64,000 nucleotides of DNA from Streptomyces tibetensis (GTDB taxonomy: Bacteria > Actinomycetota > Actinomycetes > Streptomycetales > Streptomycetaceae): the NCBI RefSeq assembly GCF_007655005.1, contig NZ_SZVW01000030.1, forward strand, positions 30,441 to 94,440, given 5' to 3'. Position numbers and translations under genes: made by a program. This document shows positions 34,821 to 42,276 of this stretch, in pieces (the stretch's first letter is position 1; every line of letters begins with the position of its first letter). The notes beneath the pieces are model-generated. The model searched no databases, was not told the DNA's origin, and saw nothing but the letters and a program-made list of their open reading frames with translations.

Positions 34821-35381
34821 ATGCTTCCTGAGGTCCGCCCCCACGTATCCGCCGCCCTGGCACACCAGTTGGAACATCAATTGGGTCCGGCTTCGCGTCT
34901 CGAAGCCGACCAACTCGATGTGGAGCGCGTAGCAGGCATCGCAGTCGTCGCAGCTGCCCACTCCGACGGCTATGCGGCCACCGGCCATCTTCTCGGGCTA
35001 CTGGCCGCGCTGCCTGCCCCCACCGAGGCAGGCGAACGCTTTTGGTCGGACCTGTGGAGGTCCTCGGGCACCGCGTACCTGCTACCCGTCAACATGAAGG
35101 CCCAGGTGCTGCGTTCTCTGGAAGGAGAGGGAACCGCCCTGGCCCGGCAGATCCTCTCGGCCTTCGATGAGATGACCCCGCCCCAGCGCGTAGCGGCCGG
35201 GGAGGTGATCGGTCAAGCCCTCGCCGAGTCCGACCTTTTGCCTGACCTCAAGACACAGGTCATCGGCGAGTTGTGGCTCCGAGATCTCGAGCTCACCGCC
35301 TGGCGCGTTCTGCATGCGGACCGCAGATGGGACGATCCGGTTGGACGGCAAGCCTTCCTCGACGCCTGGACGGGCGCCTGA
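34821..35381 (+). CDS. Hypothetical helical protein
   Basis: 186 residues, ATG 34821 behind AAGGATCG. I do not recognise the family. The sequence is Ala/Leu-rich and almost entirely helical, with no signal peptide, membrane segment or metal motif. The codon bias in the third position (G/C) supports real coding. It ends 120 bases before a shared bidirectional terminator and is convergent with the cold-shock gene. Confidence 0.6.
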   Translation: MLPEVRPHVSAALAHQLEHQLGPASRLEADQLDVERVAGIAVVAAAHSDGYAATGHLLGLLAALPAPTEAGERFWSDLWRSSGTAYLLPVNMKAQVLRSLEGEGTALARQILSAFDEMTPPQRVAAGEVIGQALAESDLLPDLKTQVIGELWLRDLELTAWRVLHADRRWDDPVGRQAFLDAWTGA

Positions 35382-35500
35382 CCGTCTGCTGGGTAACTGC
35401 GCGAACAGGCGCAGAACATGCCGCGCTCGAACCGGACGACGCTCGAAGCAACTGAGGTCAGGAAGTTCGGGCCGAGGTCGCACCCGTCTCCGCCTCAACA

Positions 35501-35541
35501 GATCAGGGGCCGCTCAGCAATGGCTGCGGCGGCCCCTGATC
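35501..35541. terminator. Bidirectional terminator
   Basis: Arms GATCAGGGGCCGC (35501-35513) and GCGGCCCCTGATC (35529-35541), a perfect 13-bp stem with a 15-base loop. It lies between the convergent hypothetical gene and csp gene and can serve both. Confidence 0.8.
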
Positions 35542-35651
35542 CTTTGCACGCCCGGCACGAGAGCAGGCGCTTCGCCCGGTGGTCGGCAAAGCCCGCACGG
35601 GCCGCGCTCACCGGACGCAGTGCGCGCGACCCCTGGGGCAGGGCCGCGAGG

Positions 35652-35855
35652 TCAGACCAGGTTGATGTTCTCGGCCTGCGGACCCTTCTGGCCCTGGGTG
35701 ACGTCGAACGTCACGGCCTGGCCCTCCTGGAGCTCACGAAAGCCGGTGGAGTTGATCGCGGAGTAGTGCGCGAAGACATCCGGGCCGCCGCCGTCCTGGG
35801 CGATGAAACCGAAGCCCTTCTCCGCGTTGAACCACTTCACAGTTCCCGTTGCCAT
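35652..35855 (-). CDS. Cold-shock protein (CspA family)
   Basis: 67 residues: a complete five-strand cold-shock domain with RNP1 KGFGFI and RNP2 VFAHY; begins MATGTVKWFNAEKGFGFI. It binds single-stranded nucleic acid and acts as an RNA chaperone. The start is ATG 35855; the frame upstream to 36098 is leader. The ~250 bases upstream show no gene and are likely a long 5' UTR of the type that regulates csp mRNAs. A near-identical paralogue lies at 39581. Confidence 0.95.
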   Translation of the reverse strand: MATGTVKWFNAEKGFGFIAQDGGGPDVFAHYSAINSTGFRELQEGQAVTFDVTQGQKGPQAENINLV

Positions 35856-36147
35856 GTCTGATGCCTTCCAGTCGATGAACGCCTCCCACACCATGTGGAA
35901 GGCAGAGGTGATCGCCCTGGTCCCTGCGGCACAGCACAGCAAAACGCCCACACCAGAGGCACGGGCAAGAGGGAATTCCGAACCACGACAGCTGACGCAG
36001 AACGTTACACGCCCACACGCCGCGTCACCATAGGAAACGATCACAGCGCACAGCAGACCATGTGTGCTGTGCCCGCCGACGCGGACGGGCACGCTCATCT
36101 CACGCTGCTGCGATCGAGTTCACCGATGCGGTGGCGCGGCGATATTC

Positions 36148-36271
36148 GGCGGGCTTCGCCGATGGCACGGAGGAAGCCCTGTGTGGTGCCGAGCATCTCG
36201 GCAGCCCGGCCAGTGGTGCAGGCGGGCTAGTCGTCGTCATCGAGACGGCCGAACGTGTCGTCTGCTGTCAT
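36148..36271 (-). pseudogene. MerR-like regulator, inactivated by an early nonsense codon and truncated
   Basis: ATG 36271 with GAGAGGTG upstream gives MTADDTFGRLDDDD and then TAG at 36227, where the conserved actinobacterial gene I recall has Tyr (TAC). Read through, the frame continues PACTTGRAAEMLGTTQGFLR and AIGEAR, the start of a MerR-type winged HTH. Homology ends at about 36148, so about two thirds of the gene are also missing. In related genomes this regulator accompanies cold-shock genes, as here (memory, not checked). Confidence 0.72.
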
Positions 36272-36990
36272 CGCACCTCTCTGTGGAACGCGTGGAGGGG
36301 CCCTGATGCCGTACTGACACCAGGGCCCCGAAGGAACTACTCCACCATCTGCGGGCCCTGATACTGCACCGGCCCTCTGTTTCCGCAGACCCGACCGAGA
36401 CACTGTCGGGGGCGCGGGGATCGCGGTTGCTCGACCGGAGACCACCTCACTATCGATGTCCTGCGGTACCCGGGTCCAAGACTTCCACCCGGGCGATCCT
36501 GATGGCGCTCGGCTCCTCCGTTCTTCCCTCTTGATCAGTTACTCACCAACGGAAACTGCGAACTGCTGGTGGCCTTACACAGCGCCACTCTTCGGCAGCC
36601 AGCCCCGTCACCCGTCCTGCGTCTGCTCTGGCTTGGAACCCCACTGCCGAACCTCCCGGTGCGCGCGCCCGCAGCCGACGCCTTCACCGAGGTACTGCTC
36701 ACTCACTTCACTGCTGGGTACTGCGAACCTTCACTTACTCGTACTGCCACTGCGGTACTGCTCATGGCGGCCCCTGATCACTGCGGGCCACCCGGTCCGG
36801 TCGTCAGTCCCGTCGCCGTCCTGCAACCGCTCTGGCTTCGGAACTCCACCACCGCACCGTCCTGCGTACTGCAACTGCGTGCTACTGCCCGGCAGTTCAT
36901 CTCTGCCGGGCCTCTCTTGACCTCTGCTACGACAGAAACCTTAACCACACTGCCGACCAAAGTCTACTCCAGCCGATATAGATTTCCGCG
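36272..36990 (-). promoter_or_regulatory. Long structured leader of the MerR pseudogene
   Basis: About 700 bases upstream of the dead MerR-like gene, clearly different in texture from the coding DNA around it: lower GC and many copies of GCAGTA(C/G) on the minus strand. A perfect GGGGCCCTG...CAGGGCCCC hairpin (36297-36329) lies 26 bases before the start codon and could hide or expose the ribosome site. The distal end (about 36930-36990) contains a probable promoter. Open frames here have no family content. I interpret it as a 5' leader or embedded non-coding RNA. Confidence 0.55.
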
Positions 36991-37261
36991 CGCTGGAAAG
37001 TGAGGTGCTCCGCCTCGACCGGTCTGCCTCGCCGGTCCCCATGGATGGTTCAAGCAGCTGCGAGACTCTGTCCGGTACTCACAGTGACCCACCACCGCGT
37101 GGAGGCAGAGGGTGTCGGATGTGCTGAGGGATTCGCCCATTTGGGCGAGTTCGCCCGCCGTCTTCGACGCCCCCTGAAGGAGGACGGGCCTCCCACGCGT
37201 CTGCACTTCCGTGTCGCCCGGATCCTGAGGGCAACGGTGGCGGGAACCCCCTGCACGCGGT

Positions 37262-37292
37262 GTGGGCCCGCCGGCGTACCGGTCGGGCCCAC
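37262..37292 (-). terminator. Terminator of the helicase/SCO5918 unit
   Basis: Arms GTGGGCCCG and CGGGCCCAC, enclosing a second small CCGG pairing, 39 bases beyond the SCO5918-type gene stop. Confidence 0.7.
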
Positions 37293-37330
37293 GCTGCTGC
37301 TCAGGTGTCGGCTCGTGTCTGTTGCCCCGG

Positions 37331-37639
37331 TCAGACCGTGACAGGGGTGCCGAGCATCGCGGAAGCCTGCTGCATCGGGCTGAGATTGCCCAGGGGCGCT
37401 GCCTTGGGAACGGCGCGGCAGGTGAAGCCGAGCTGAGCCATGGCCCGCAGGACTTCGGCGGCGCTGAAGTCACGGCGGTCCTGGCGGGTGATGACCTGGC
37501 CGACCTGCTTGACGGGGTAGTGGCGGCGGCCGATGATCACCGATTCGCCGGTGACCGGTTCGGGCTTGATGCCCTTCATCGATTCCAGCACGCCGCCCTT
37601 GGTGAGCTCGAAGGGGAAGCGGGCGATGACGCAGCGCAT
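37331..37639 (-). CDS. SCO5918-family protein
   Basis: 102 residues beginning MRCVIARFPFELTKGGVLES, with VTGESVIIGRRHYPVKQVGQ in the middle; this matches the actinobacterial SCO5918 family as I recall it. Function unknown, but the family is regularly encoded beside a DEAD-box helicase and a CspA, as here, which suggests a role in cold-adapted RNA metabolism. Basic and without a signal peptide. It lies 103 bases downstream of the helicase and is probably co-transcribed. Confidence 0.8.
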   Translation of the reverse strand: MRCVIARFPFELTKGGVLESMKGIKPEPVTGESVIIGRRHYPVKQVGQVITRQDRRDFSAAEVLRAMAQLGFTCRAVPKAAPLGNLSPMQQASAMLGTPVTV

Positions 37640-37742
37640 GTGGCCTCACAGAGAGAAGGGAAGAACGGAAGAACGGTCCGACCAGGGGCCAGGTGTTTCA
37701 GCGGGAGAGGGCGAGGATGCCGAGAGCGCCGCCTTGAAAGTC

Positions 37743-39236
37743 TTAGGCCACCGCGCCGAAGCCGGGCCGGCGTACAGGGGTGCGCCTGGTCGCGGAGGTG
37801 GGGCGGCGGCGGCCTCGGGAGGTGGCGCTGCGCTTGGGGCGTTCGACCACCGGTGCGGTGATGACGACCGGGATGCCGGACGGGGCCTGGGCGCCGGTGA
37901 TCCGGTTCAGGGCCTCGTCGCCCGAGCGGATCTGGGTGGTCTGCGGCCGGATTCCGGCGTCCGACATCAGACGGACCATGCCTCGGCGCTGGTTCGGCGT
38001 GACCAGGGTGACGACGCTGCCGGACTCGCCGGCGCGGGCGGTACGGCCGCCGCGGTGGAGGTAGTCCTTGTGGTCGGTCGGCGGATCGACGTTGACGACC
38101 AGGTCGAGGTTGTCGACGTGGATGCCGCGCGCCGCGACGTTGGTCGCCACGAGCACGGTGACGTGCCCCGTCTTGAACTGCGCCAGCGTGCGGGTGCGCT
38201 GGGGCTGCGACTTGCCGCCGTGCAGCGCGGCGGCCCGTACCCCGCTGTCGAGCAGGTCCTGGGTCAGCCGGTCGACGGCGTGCTTGGTGTCCAGGAACAT
38301 GATCACGCGGCCGTCGCGGGCGGCGATCTGGGTCGTGGCGGCGTGCTTGTCGGCGCCGTGGACGTGCAGGACGTGGTGCTCCATCGTGGTGACCGCACCG
38401 GCCGACGGGTCGACGGAGTGCACGACGGGGTCGGTCAGGTAGCGGCGCACCAGCAGGTCGACGTTGCGGTCCAGGGTGGCGGAGAACAGCATTCGCTGCC
38501 CCTCCGGGCGCACCTGGTCGAGCAGCGCGGTGACCTGGGGCATGAAGCCCATGTCGGCCATCTGGTCGGCCTCGTCCAGTACGGTGATGCCCACGTGGTT
38601 CAGCCGGCAGTCGCCGCGGTCGATGAGGTCCCTGAGCCGGCCCGGGGTCGCGACGACGACCTCGGCTCCGCCGCGCAGCGCACTGGCCTGCCTGCCGATC
38701 GACATGCCGCCCACCACCGTGGCCAGCCGCAGCCGCACGGAGCGGGCGTACGGGGTCAGCGCGTCGGTCACCTGCTGTGCCAGCTCACGCGTGGGTACGA
38801 GGATCAGCCCCAGCGGCTGGCGGGGCTCGGCACGCTGTCCGGCGGTGCGGGCGAGCAGGGCGAGGCCGAAGGCCAGGGTCTTGCCGGAGCCGGTGCGCCC
38901 GCGGCCGAGCACGTCACGGCCCGCCAGGGAGTTCGGCAGCGTCGCTCCCTGGATCGGGAACGGTACGGTCACCCCCTGCCTGCCGAGTTCGGCCAGGAGC
39001 TGCTCGGGCATGTCGAGATCGGCGAAGCCCTCGACGGCGGGCAGCGCGGGGGTGATCGTCCTGGGCAGCGCGAACTCACCCTGCGCTGCGGCGGGCCGAC
39101 GGCCGTAACCGCCGGAGCGGACGGGCCCGCCGGTACGGCGCGGTGCCTGCGAGCCGTAGCCGCTGCCGCCCCTTCCGGCGTCGGCACGGCCGTCACGGGT
39201 GCGGGCGGGGCGGTCGTTCGTGTACGTGCGGTTCAT
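37743..39236 (-). CDS. DEAD-box ATP-dependent RNA helicase
   Basis: 497 residues. Q-motif region, motif I GRTGSGKT, motif Ia PTRELA, motif II DEAD, motif III SAT and motif VI HRGGRTARAG are all present, flanked by Arg/Gly-rich tails that bind RNA. The ATG at 39236 has GAGGAAGG upstream and is preferred over 39260. The gene lies between two CspA genes, and this arrangement points to cold-induced unwinding of mRNA. The Arg/Gly-rich first 50 residues are likely disordered. Confidence 0.93.
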   Translation of the reverse strand: MNRTYTNDRPARTRDGRADAGRGGSGYGSQAPRRTGGPVRSGGYGRRPAAAQGEFALPRTITPALPAVEGFADLDMPEQLLAELGRQGVTVPFPIQGATLPNSLAGRDVLGRGRTGSGKTLAFGLALLARTAGQRAEPRQPLGLILVPTRELAQQVTDALTPYARSVRLRLATVVGGMSIGRQASALRGGAEVVVATPGRLRDLIDRGDCRLNHVGITVLDEADQMADMGFMPQVTALLDQVRPEGQRMLFSATLDRNVDLLVRRYLTDPVVHSVDPSAGAVTTMEHHVLHVHGADKHAATTQIAARDGRVIMFLDTKHAVDRLTQDLLDSGVRAAALHGGKSQPQRTRTLAQFKTGHVTVLVATNVAARGIHVDNLDLVVNVDPPTDHKDYLHRGGRTARAGESGSVVTLVTPNQRRGMVRLMSDAGIRPQTTQIRSGDEALNRITGAQAPSGIPVVITAPVVERPKRSATSRGRRRPTSATRRTPVRRPGFGAVA

Positions 39237-39524
39237 GCGGAACCTTCCTCGATGTGGCACATATCAAGGAATCCCCGCTGCGATGAACGGCATGGAGAAT
39301 TACAAGTATGGACCGGTGGAAAAGAAAGCAGATCTGGCCGACCGAAACCTTCGGGTGCGCAGGTGCTGAAATGGGTGACGCGATCGGGACCTTGCGATCC
39401 GGGCGCCGGCTGCGAGGCAGCGCTGCAGGATGCGTCTGCGTCCTGAGGGAGGAACCGCTTACGGTGGCACTGCAGATTCCTCCGGGGCGTCCCGCGGGTG
39501 AAAACCGCTGCGGGATACGCGTGC

Positions 39525-39562
39525 AGCTGGGGCCCGCACCCCGAAGGATGCGGGCCCCAGCT
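39525..39562 (-). terminator. Terminator of the second csp gene
   Basis: Perfect 14-bp stem, arms AGCTGGGGCCCGCA (39525-39538) and TGCGGGCCCCAGCT (39549-39562), 10-base loop, 18 bases beyond the csp stop. Confidence 0.85.
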
Positions 39563-39580
39563 ACAGATGGTGCGTGAGCG

Positions 39581-39784
39581 TCAGGCCGGAACGATGTTCT
39601 CGGCCGTCGGGCCCTTCTGGCCCTGCGCGATGTCGAAGGTCACCTTCTGGCCCTCGAGCAGCTCACGGAAGCCCTGCGCGGCAATGTTCGAGTAGTGGGC
39701 GAACACATCGGCGCCGCCACCGTCCTGCTCGATGAAGCCGAAGCCCTTTTCCGCGTTGAACCACTTCACGGTACCAGCAGCCAT
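39581..39784 (-). CDS. Cold-shock protein (CspA family), second copy
   Basis: 67 residues with RNP1 KGFGFI and RNP2 VFAHY; begins MAAGTVKWFNAEKGFGFIEQ. The start ATG 39784 has AGGAG seven bases upstream. About 300 bases upstream of it lack a gene and look like a long 5' UTR. It is about 80% identical in sequence to the copy at 35652, which indicates an old duplication. It is upstream of, and on the same strand as, the helicase, but the terminator separates them. Confidence 0.95.
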   Translation of the reverse strand: MAAGTVKWFNAEKGFGFIEQDGGGADVFAHYSNIAAQGFRELLEGQKVTFDIAQGQKGPTAENIVPA

Positions 39785-40231
39785 GTCATATCTCCTTTGG
39801 GGCAGTGCATCGGCATCCGCACCACGCGGACGCCGTGTCGCCGCGATGATTACCCCGCCCGGAAATGACCGGAAATACAAAAGTGCTCCCGATCGGCAGA
39901 AGCCTGGCGGGGGCACTTGAAGTTTTGGGAACCACAACTGCAACTGAGAACGACAGTAGCACGCCGGAACGTTCCGTGTGCGTTGGATAATTCCACTCTG
40001 CTCGTCGCGGCTAAAACCCCTACTGCGTGGTCCGTAAAACTCTGACCTCTCGGGCACAGATATTGATTCACCCGGAGTGCAACGTCTCATGAAGAGTCGC
40101 CGAGGACACCAGGGGTCCCAGGGGTGCGACGACGTACGCGGCCATCCGTAAAACGCCGCTTCGAGGGGGCCCAGCAGCTCGTGTCGACATGCCGTGGTCG
40201 AAGTCGGACGGACCGCGGCGGCTGATCGCTC

Positions 40232-40717
40232 TCACATCTCCGGCGCTGCCCGGTCGGTGCCGGTGTCGATGAGGATCTGCTCGGCCTGCGTAACGTTGCC
40301 GGCGCGGACGGCCTCGGCCATCGCGGCGCGCGCAGCGTCGGGCGTCGCGTGCGGCGGGACCACCAGCAGGGAGAAGAGATCCTGCTCGCCACGGGTGATG
40401 AGGACGGTGTCGTCGCCGGCCGGGAAGGAGTCGATGTGCACGACTCGGTCATCGACAACCAGCCTCGTCGGCAGTGCTTCCCAGGCAGCGGCGTCCAGGC
40501 CGACACGTGTGACCGGCCCGAGGTGCTCGGCCAGGGCAGCGATCAGGGCGGGGAGCTCCGCGGCGATGTCCCGGGACCGCGGCCACCATGCTCCGTCGAG
40601 AACACCCCGGCGGTCGTGCGTCGTCTCCAGCCGTACTACAGCCGTCCCGGGTTTCAGGGCCTGGTGGACGGCGTCCCGCAGGAGCCTGGTCACACGCGGG
40701 GAGCCGGAGTCGGACAT
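40232..40717 (-). CDS. DUF5994-family protein
   Basis: 161 residues with LDGAWWPRSRDIAAELPALI in the first third and LLVVPPHATPDAARAAMAEA in the last, the pattern of actinobacterial DUF5994 proteins; function unknown. No signal peptide or membrane helix. A broken paralogue lies at 41308. The start at 40717 is the best ATG. Confidence 0.82.
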   Translation of the reverse strand: MSDSGSPRVTRLLRDAVHQALKPGTAVVRLETTHDRRGVLDGAWWPRSRDIAAELPALIAALAEHLGPVTRVGLDAAAWEALPTRLVVDDRVVHIDSFPAGDDTVLITRGEQDLFSLLVVPPHATPDAARAAMAEAVRAGNVTQAEQILIDTGTDRAAPEM

Positions 40718-40890
40718 CGCACTCGCCTGCCTGCCTGCCTGTAAGGAAAACGGAGTGACTTGCTTGCTTCACGGTACTCCGCGGCCCACGTCGGCCGGGA
40801 AGCTCGCCGGTCACATCCGAGGGCCACAGGGCATGCCGGAGTAGAGTGAAAGATCGGTCCGCTCATCTGTGCCCGAACAACGAGGTCGCC

Positions 40891-41142
40891 ATGCAGCCCA
40901 CGGATACACCCCCGGACGGGCACGCCGAGGTACGTATCGTCGCGGCCTCCCCCGAGGTCGCCCGTCGCGTCGCGGAGGTTCTCCGCCAGTGCTTCGCCGC
41001 CACCGAGCAGCGCAGCTATCCCGCGGACAGCCAGGGAGGGACCCGCCTCCAGCTCACCGTGGACACCACCCGCCCGGCAGAACCGGCACGGTCCTGGCTG
41101 GAGACGAGCCGCTCCTCGGAGGACGACCGCCGACGGAAGTGA
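40891..41142 (+). CDS. Small conserved hypothetical protein
   Basis: 83 residues from ATG 40891 (GAGGTCGCC upstream; an in-frame start at 40846 is less likely). The sequence HAEVRIVAASPEVARRVAEV then LRQCFAATEQRSYPA recalls a ferredoxin-like fold seen in small Streptomyces proteins; I do not know a function. It is divergent from the DUF5994 gene. Confidence 0.65.
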   Translation: MQPTDTPPDGHAEVRIVAASPEVARRVAEVLRQCFAATEQRSYPADSQGGTRLQLTVDTTRPAEPARSWLETSRSSEDDRRRK

Positions 41143-41307
41143 GCCGACGTCCAGGAGCGGTCCGTTCGGCCTCTTCGGGGAGTAGCGTGAACTCATCGGG
41201 AGCACTTCGCACGCCGGCTCCTATGCCGGTTTCGTTCCCGGTGAGCAACGACACCGGGCGGCTGCCCTCGCGCAGAGGCGCAGAGATCCGGAGAGGGGTT
41301 TCGCGCG

Positions 41308-41640
41308 ATGCCCGCGACCACCCCTCATCCCCCGCTACGGGCCGTTCCCTTCGGAGTCCCGACCGCGCGACTCGCGCGGAAACCCGTGAGTTTCCTTCAC
41401 CAGGGCACGTCGAGCTGGACGGCGCCTGGTGGCCGCGTTCACGTGACCTGACACGCGAACGTTCACGTGACCTGACACGCGAACTCTCCGCTCTGGCGGA
41501 CGTGCTGGATCCGCTGTGGGGACGGATCACTCATATCGCCGTCAACTCGCACTACGGGCCGATCCTCCCGCGCACGGTCTCAGCCAACGGCCATGCGGCA
41601 AAGGTTGGTTGGTTCACGTCGGAGCAGGATCCGCACAAGA
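41308..41640 (+). pseudogene. DUF5994 paralogue, frameshifted and truncated
   Basis: A degraded second DUF5994 gene. The start is uncertain (ATG near 41308, PATTPHPPLRAVPFGVP), and a frameshift near 41380 leads into HVELDGAWWPRSRDLTRE. The core then carries a 24-bp tandem duplication and continues as LSALADVLDPLWGRITHIAV and KVGWFTSEQDPHK. The C-terminal VVPP motif is replaced by foreign sequence from about 41640. Confidence 0.7.
41436..41483 (+). repeat. 24-bp tandem duplication
   Basis: Two exact 24-bp units (41436-41459 and 41460-41483) encode a doubled RSRDLTRE in the DUF5994 remnant. Confidence 0.88.
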
Positions 41641-41677
41641 AACTTCCTCATCGTACGGGGCCACCACCGGCCGGCCC

Positions 41678-41838
41678 GGCCGACTACCGGATCCGCTTCG
41701 ACAGCCTGGAGTCGTACCACTACCCGGCCGCTACCTCCGGCACTACAACCACGCGCTGCGCATGGACCTCTACCAGAACAGAACACCGACACCTTCCGCG
41801 CCGACAGCTCCTTCACGGTGGTCAGCCCCTGGATGTGA
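41678..41838 (+). pseudogene. AbfB (CBM42) domain remnant
   Basis: Across two frameshifts the plus strand reads DYRIRFDSLESYHYP, PGRYLRHYNHALRMDLYQN and TDTFRADSSFTVVSPWM before a stop at about 41838. This is the repeat pattern of AbfB arabinose-binding domains, the same type found intact at 49959 and 51706. It is the tail of a lost arabinofuranosidase, joined directly to the broken DUF5994 gene. Confidence 0.72.
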
Positions 41839-42276
41839 CCCTCACCGCGTGGATACGCATCCGCAAGTAGCGAAGTCTTTCGTGTCGCAGGACTAGACAG
41901 AGGCAACGTCCGTACCCGTTAATCCATCCCATGTATCCGTGGAAAGGGCCAGTGGGATCGATGCTTCTTTGAATCCGGGCCTTGTTGCCCAACAGGGCTG
42001 TCGCCTGGCGCCCACAGTCGCGGACCCGGGCGGAGTTCCGACGAGCGAACAGGATCAACGCAGTGCCGGAGGAGTTACACGCGCATCGGCTCTCGCCGGC
42101 CCGTGGCCGGGACCGCGGCCGCCACCAACGGCTCCGCTGTGATGCCGTCGGCCTGCGACGTATGACGCCACGCCGGCAGCAGGCAAGTCCGTGACCTACT
42201 GCACCCGACCGCCGGACATGCGAGCGAACGCACCTACGAACCAAGCAGTCACTCTGCCCTTACCGAAAGGTTCAAG
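41839..42276. other. Upstream region of the GH127 gene, no gene recognised
   Basis: About 440 bases. No family-like reading frame was found. The last part (42190-42276) should contain the promoter of the GH127 gene; an AAAGG ribosome site is visible at 42266. The CGAAC-N3-GTTCG operator seen before the GH43 genes is not present. Confidence 0.5.

Noticed and set aside
36456..37003. Two overlapping plus-strand frames in the MerR leader
   Set aside because: They mirror the GCAGTA-rich leader; biased Leu/Ser/Thr/Pro content comes from the repeated hexamers, not from selection on protein.
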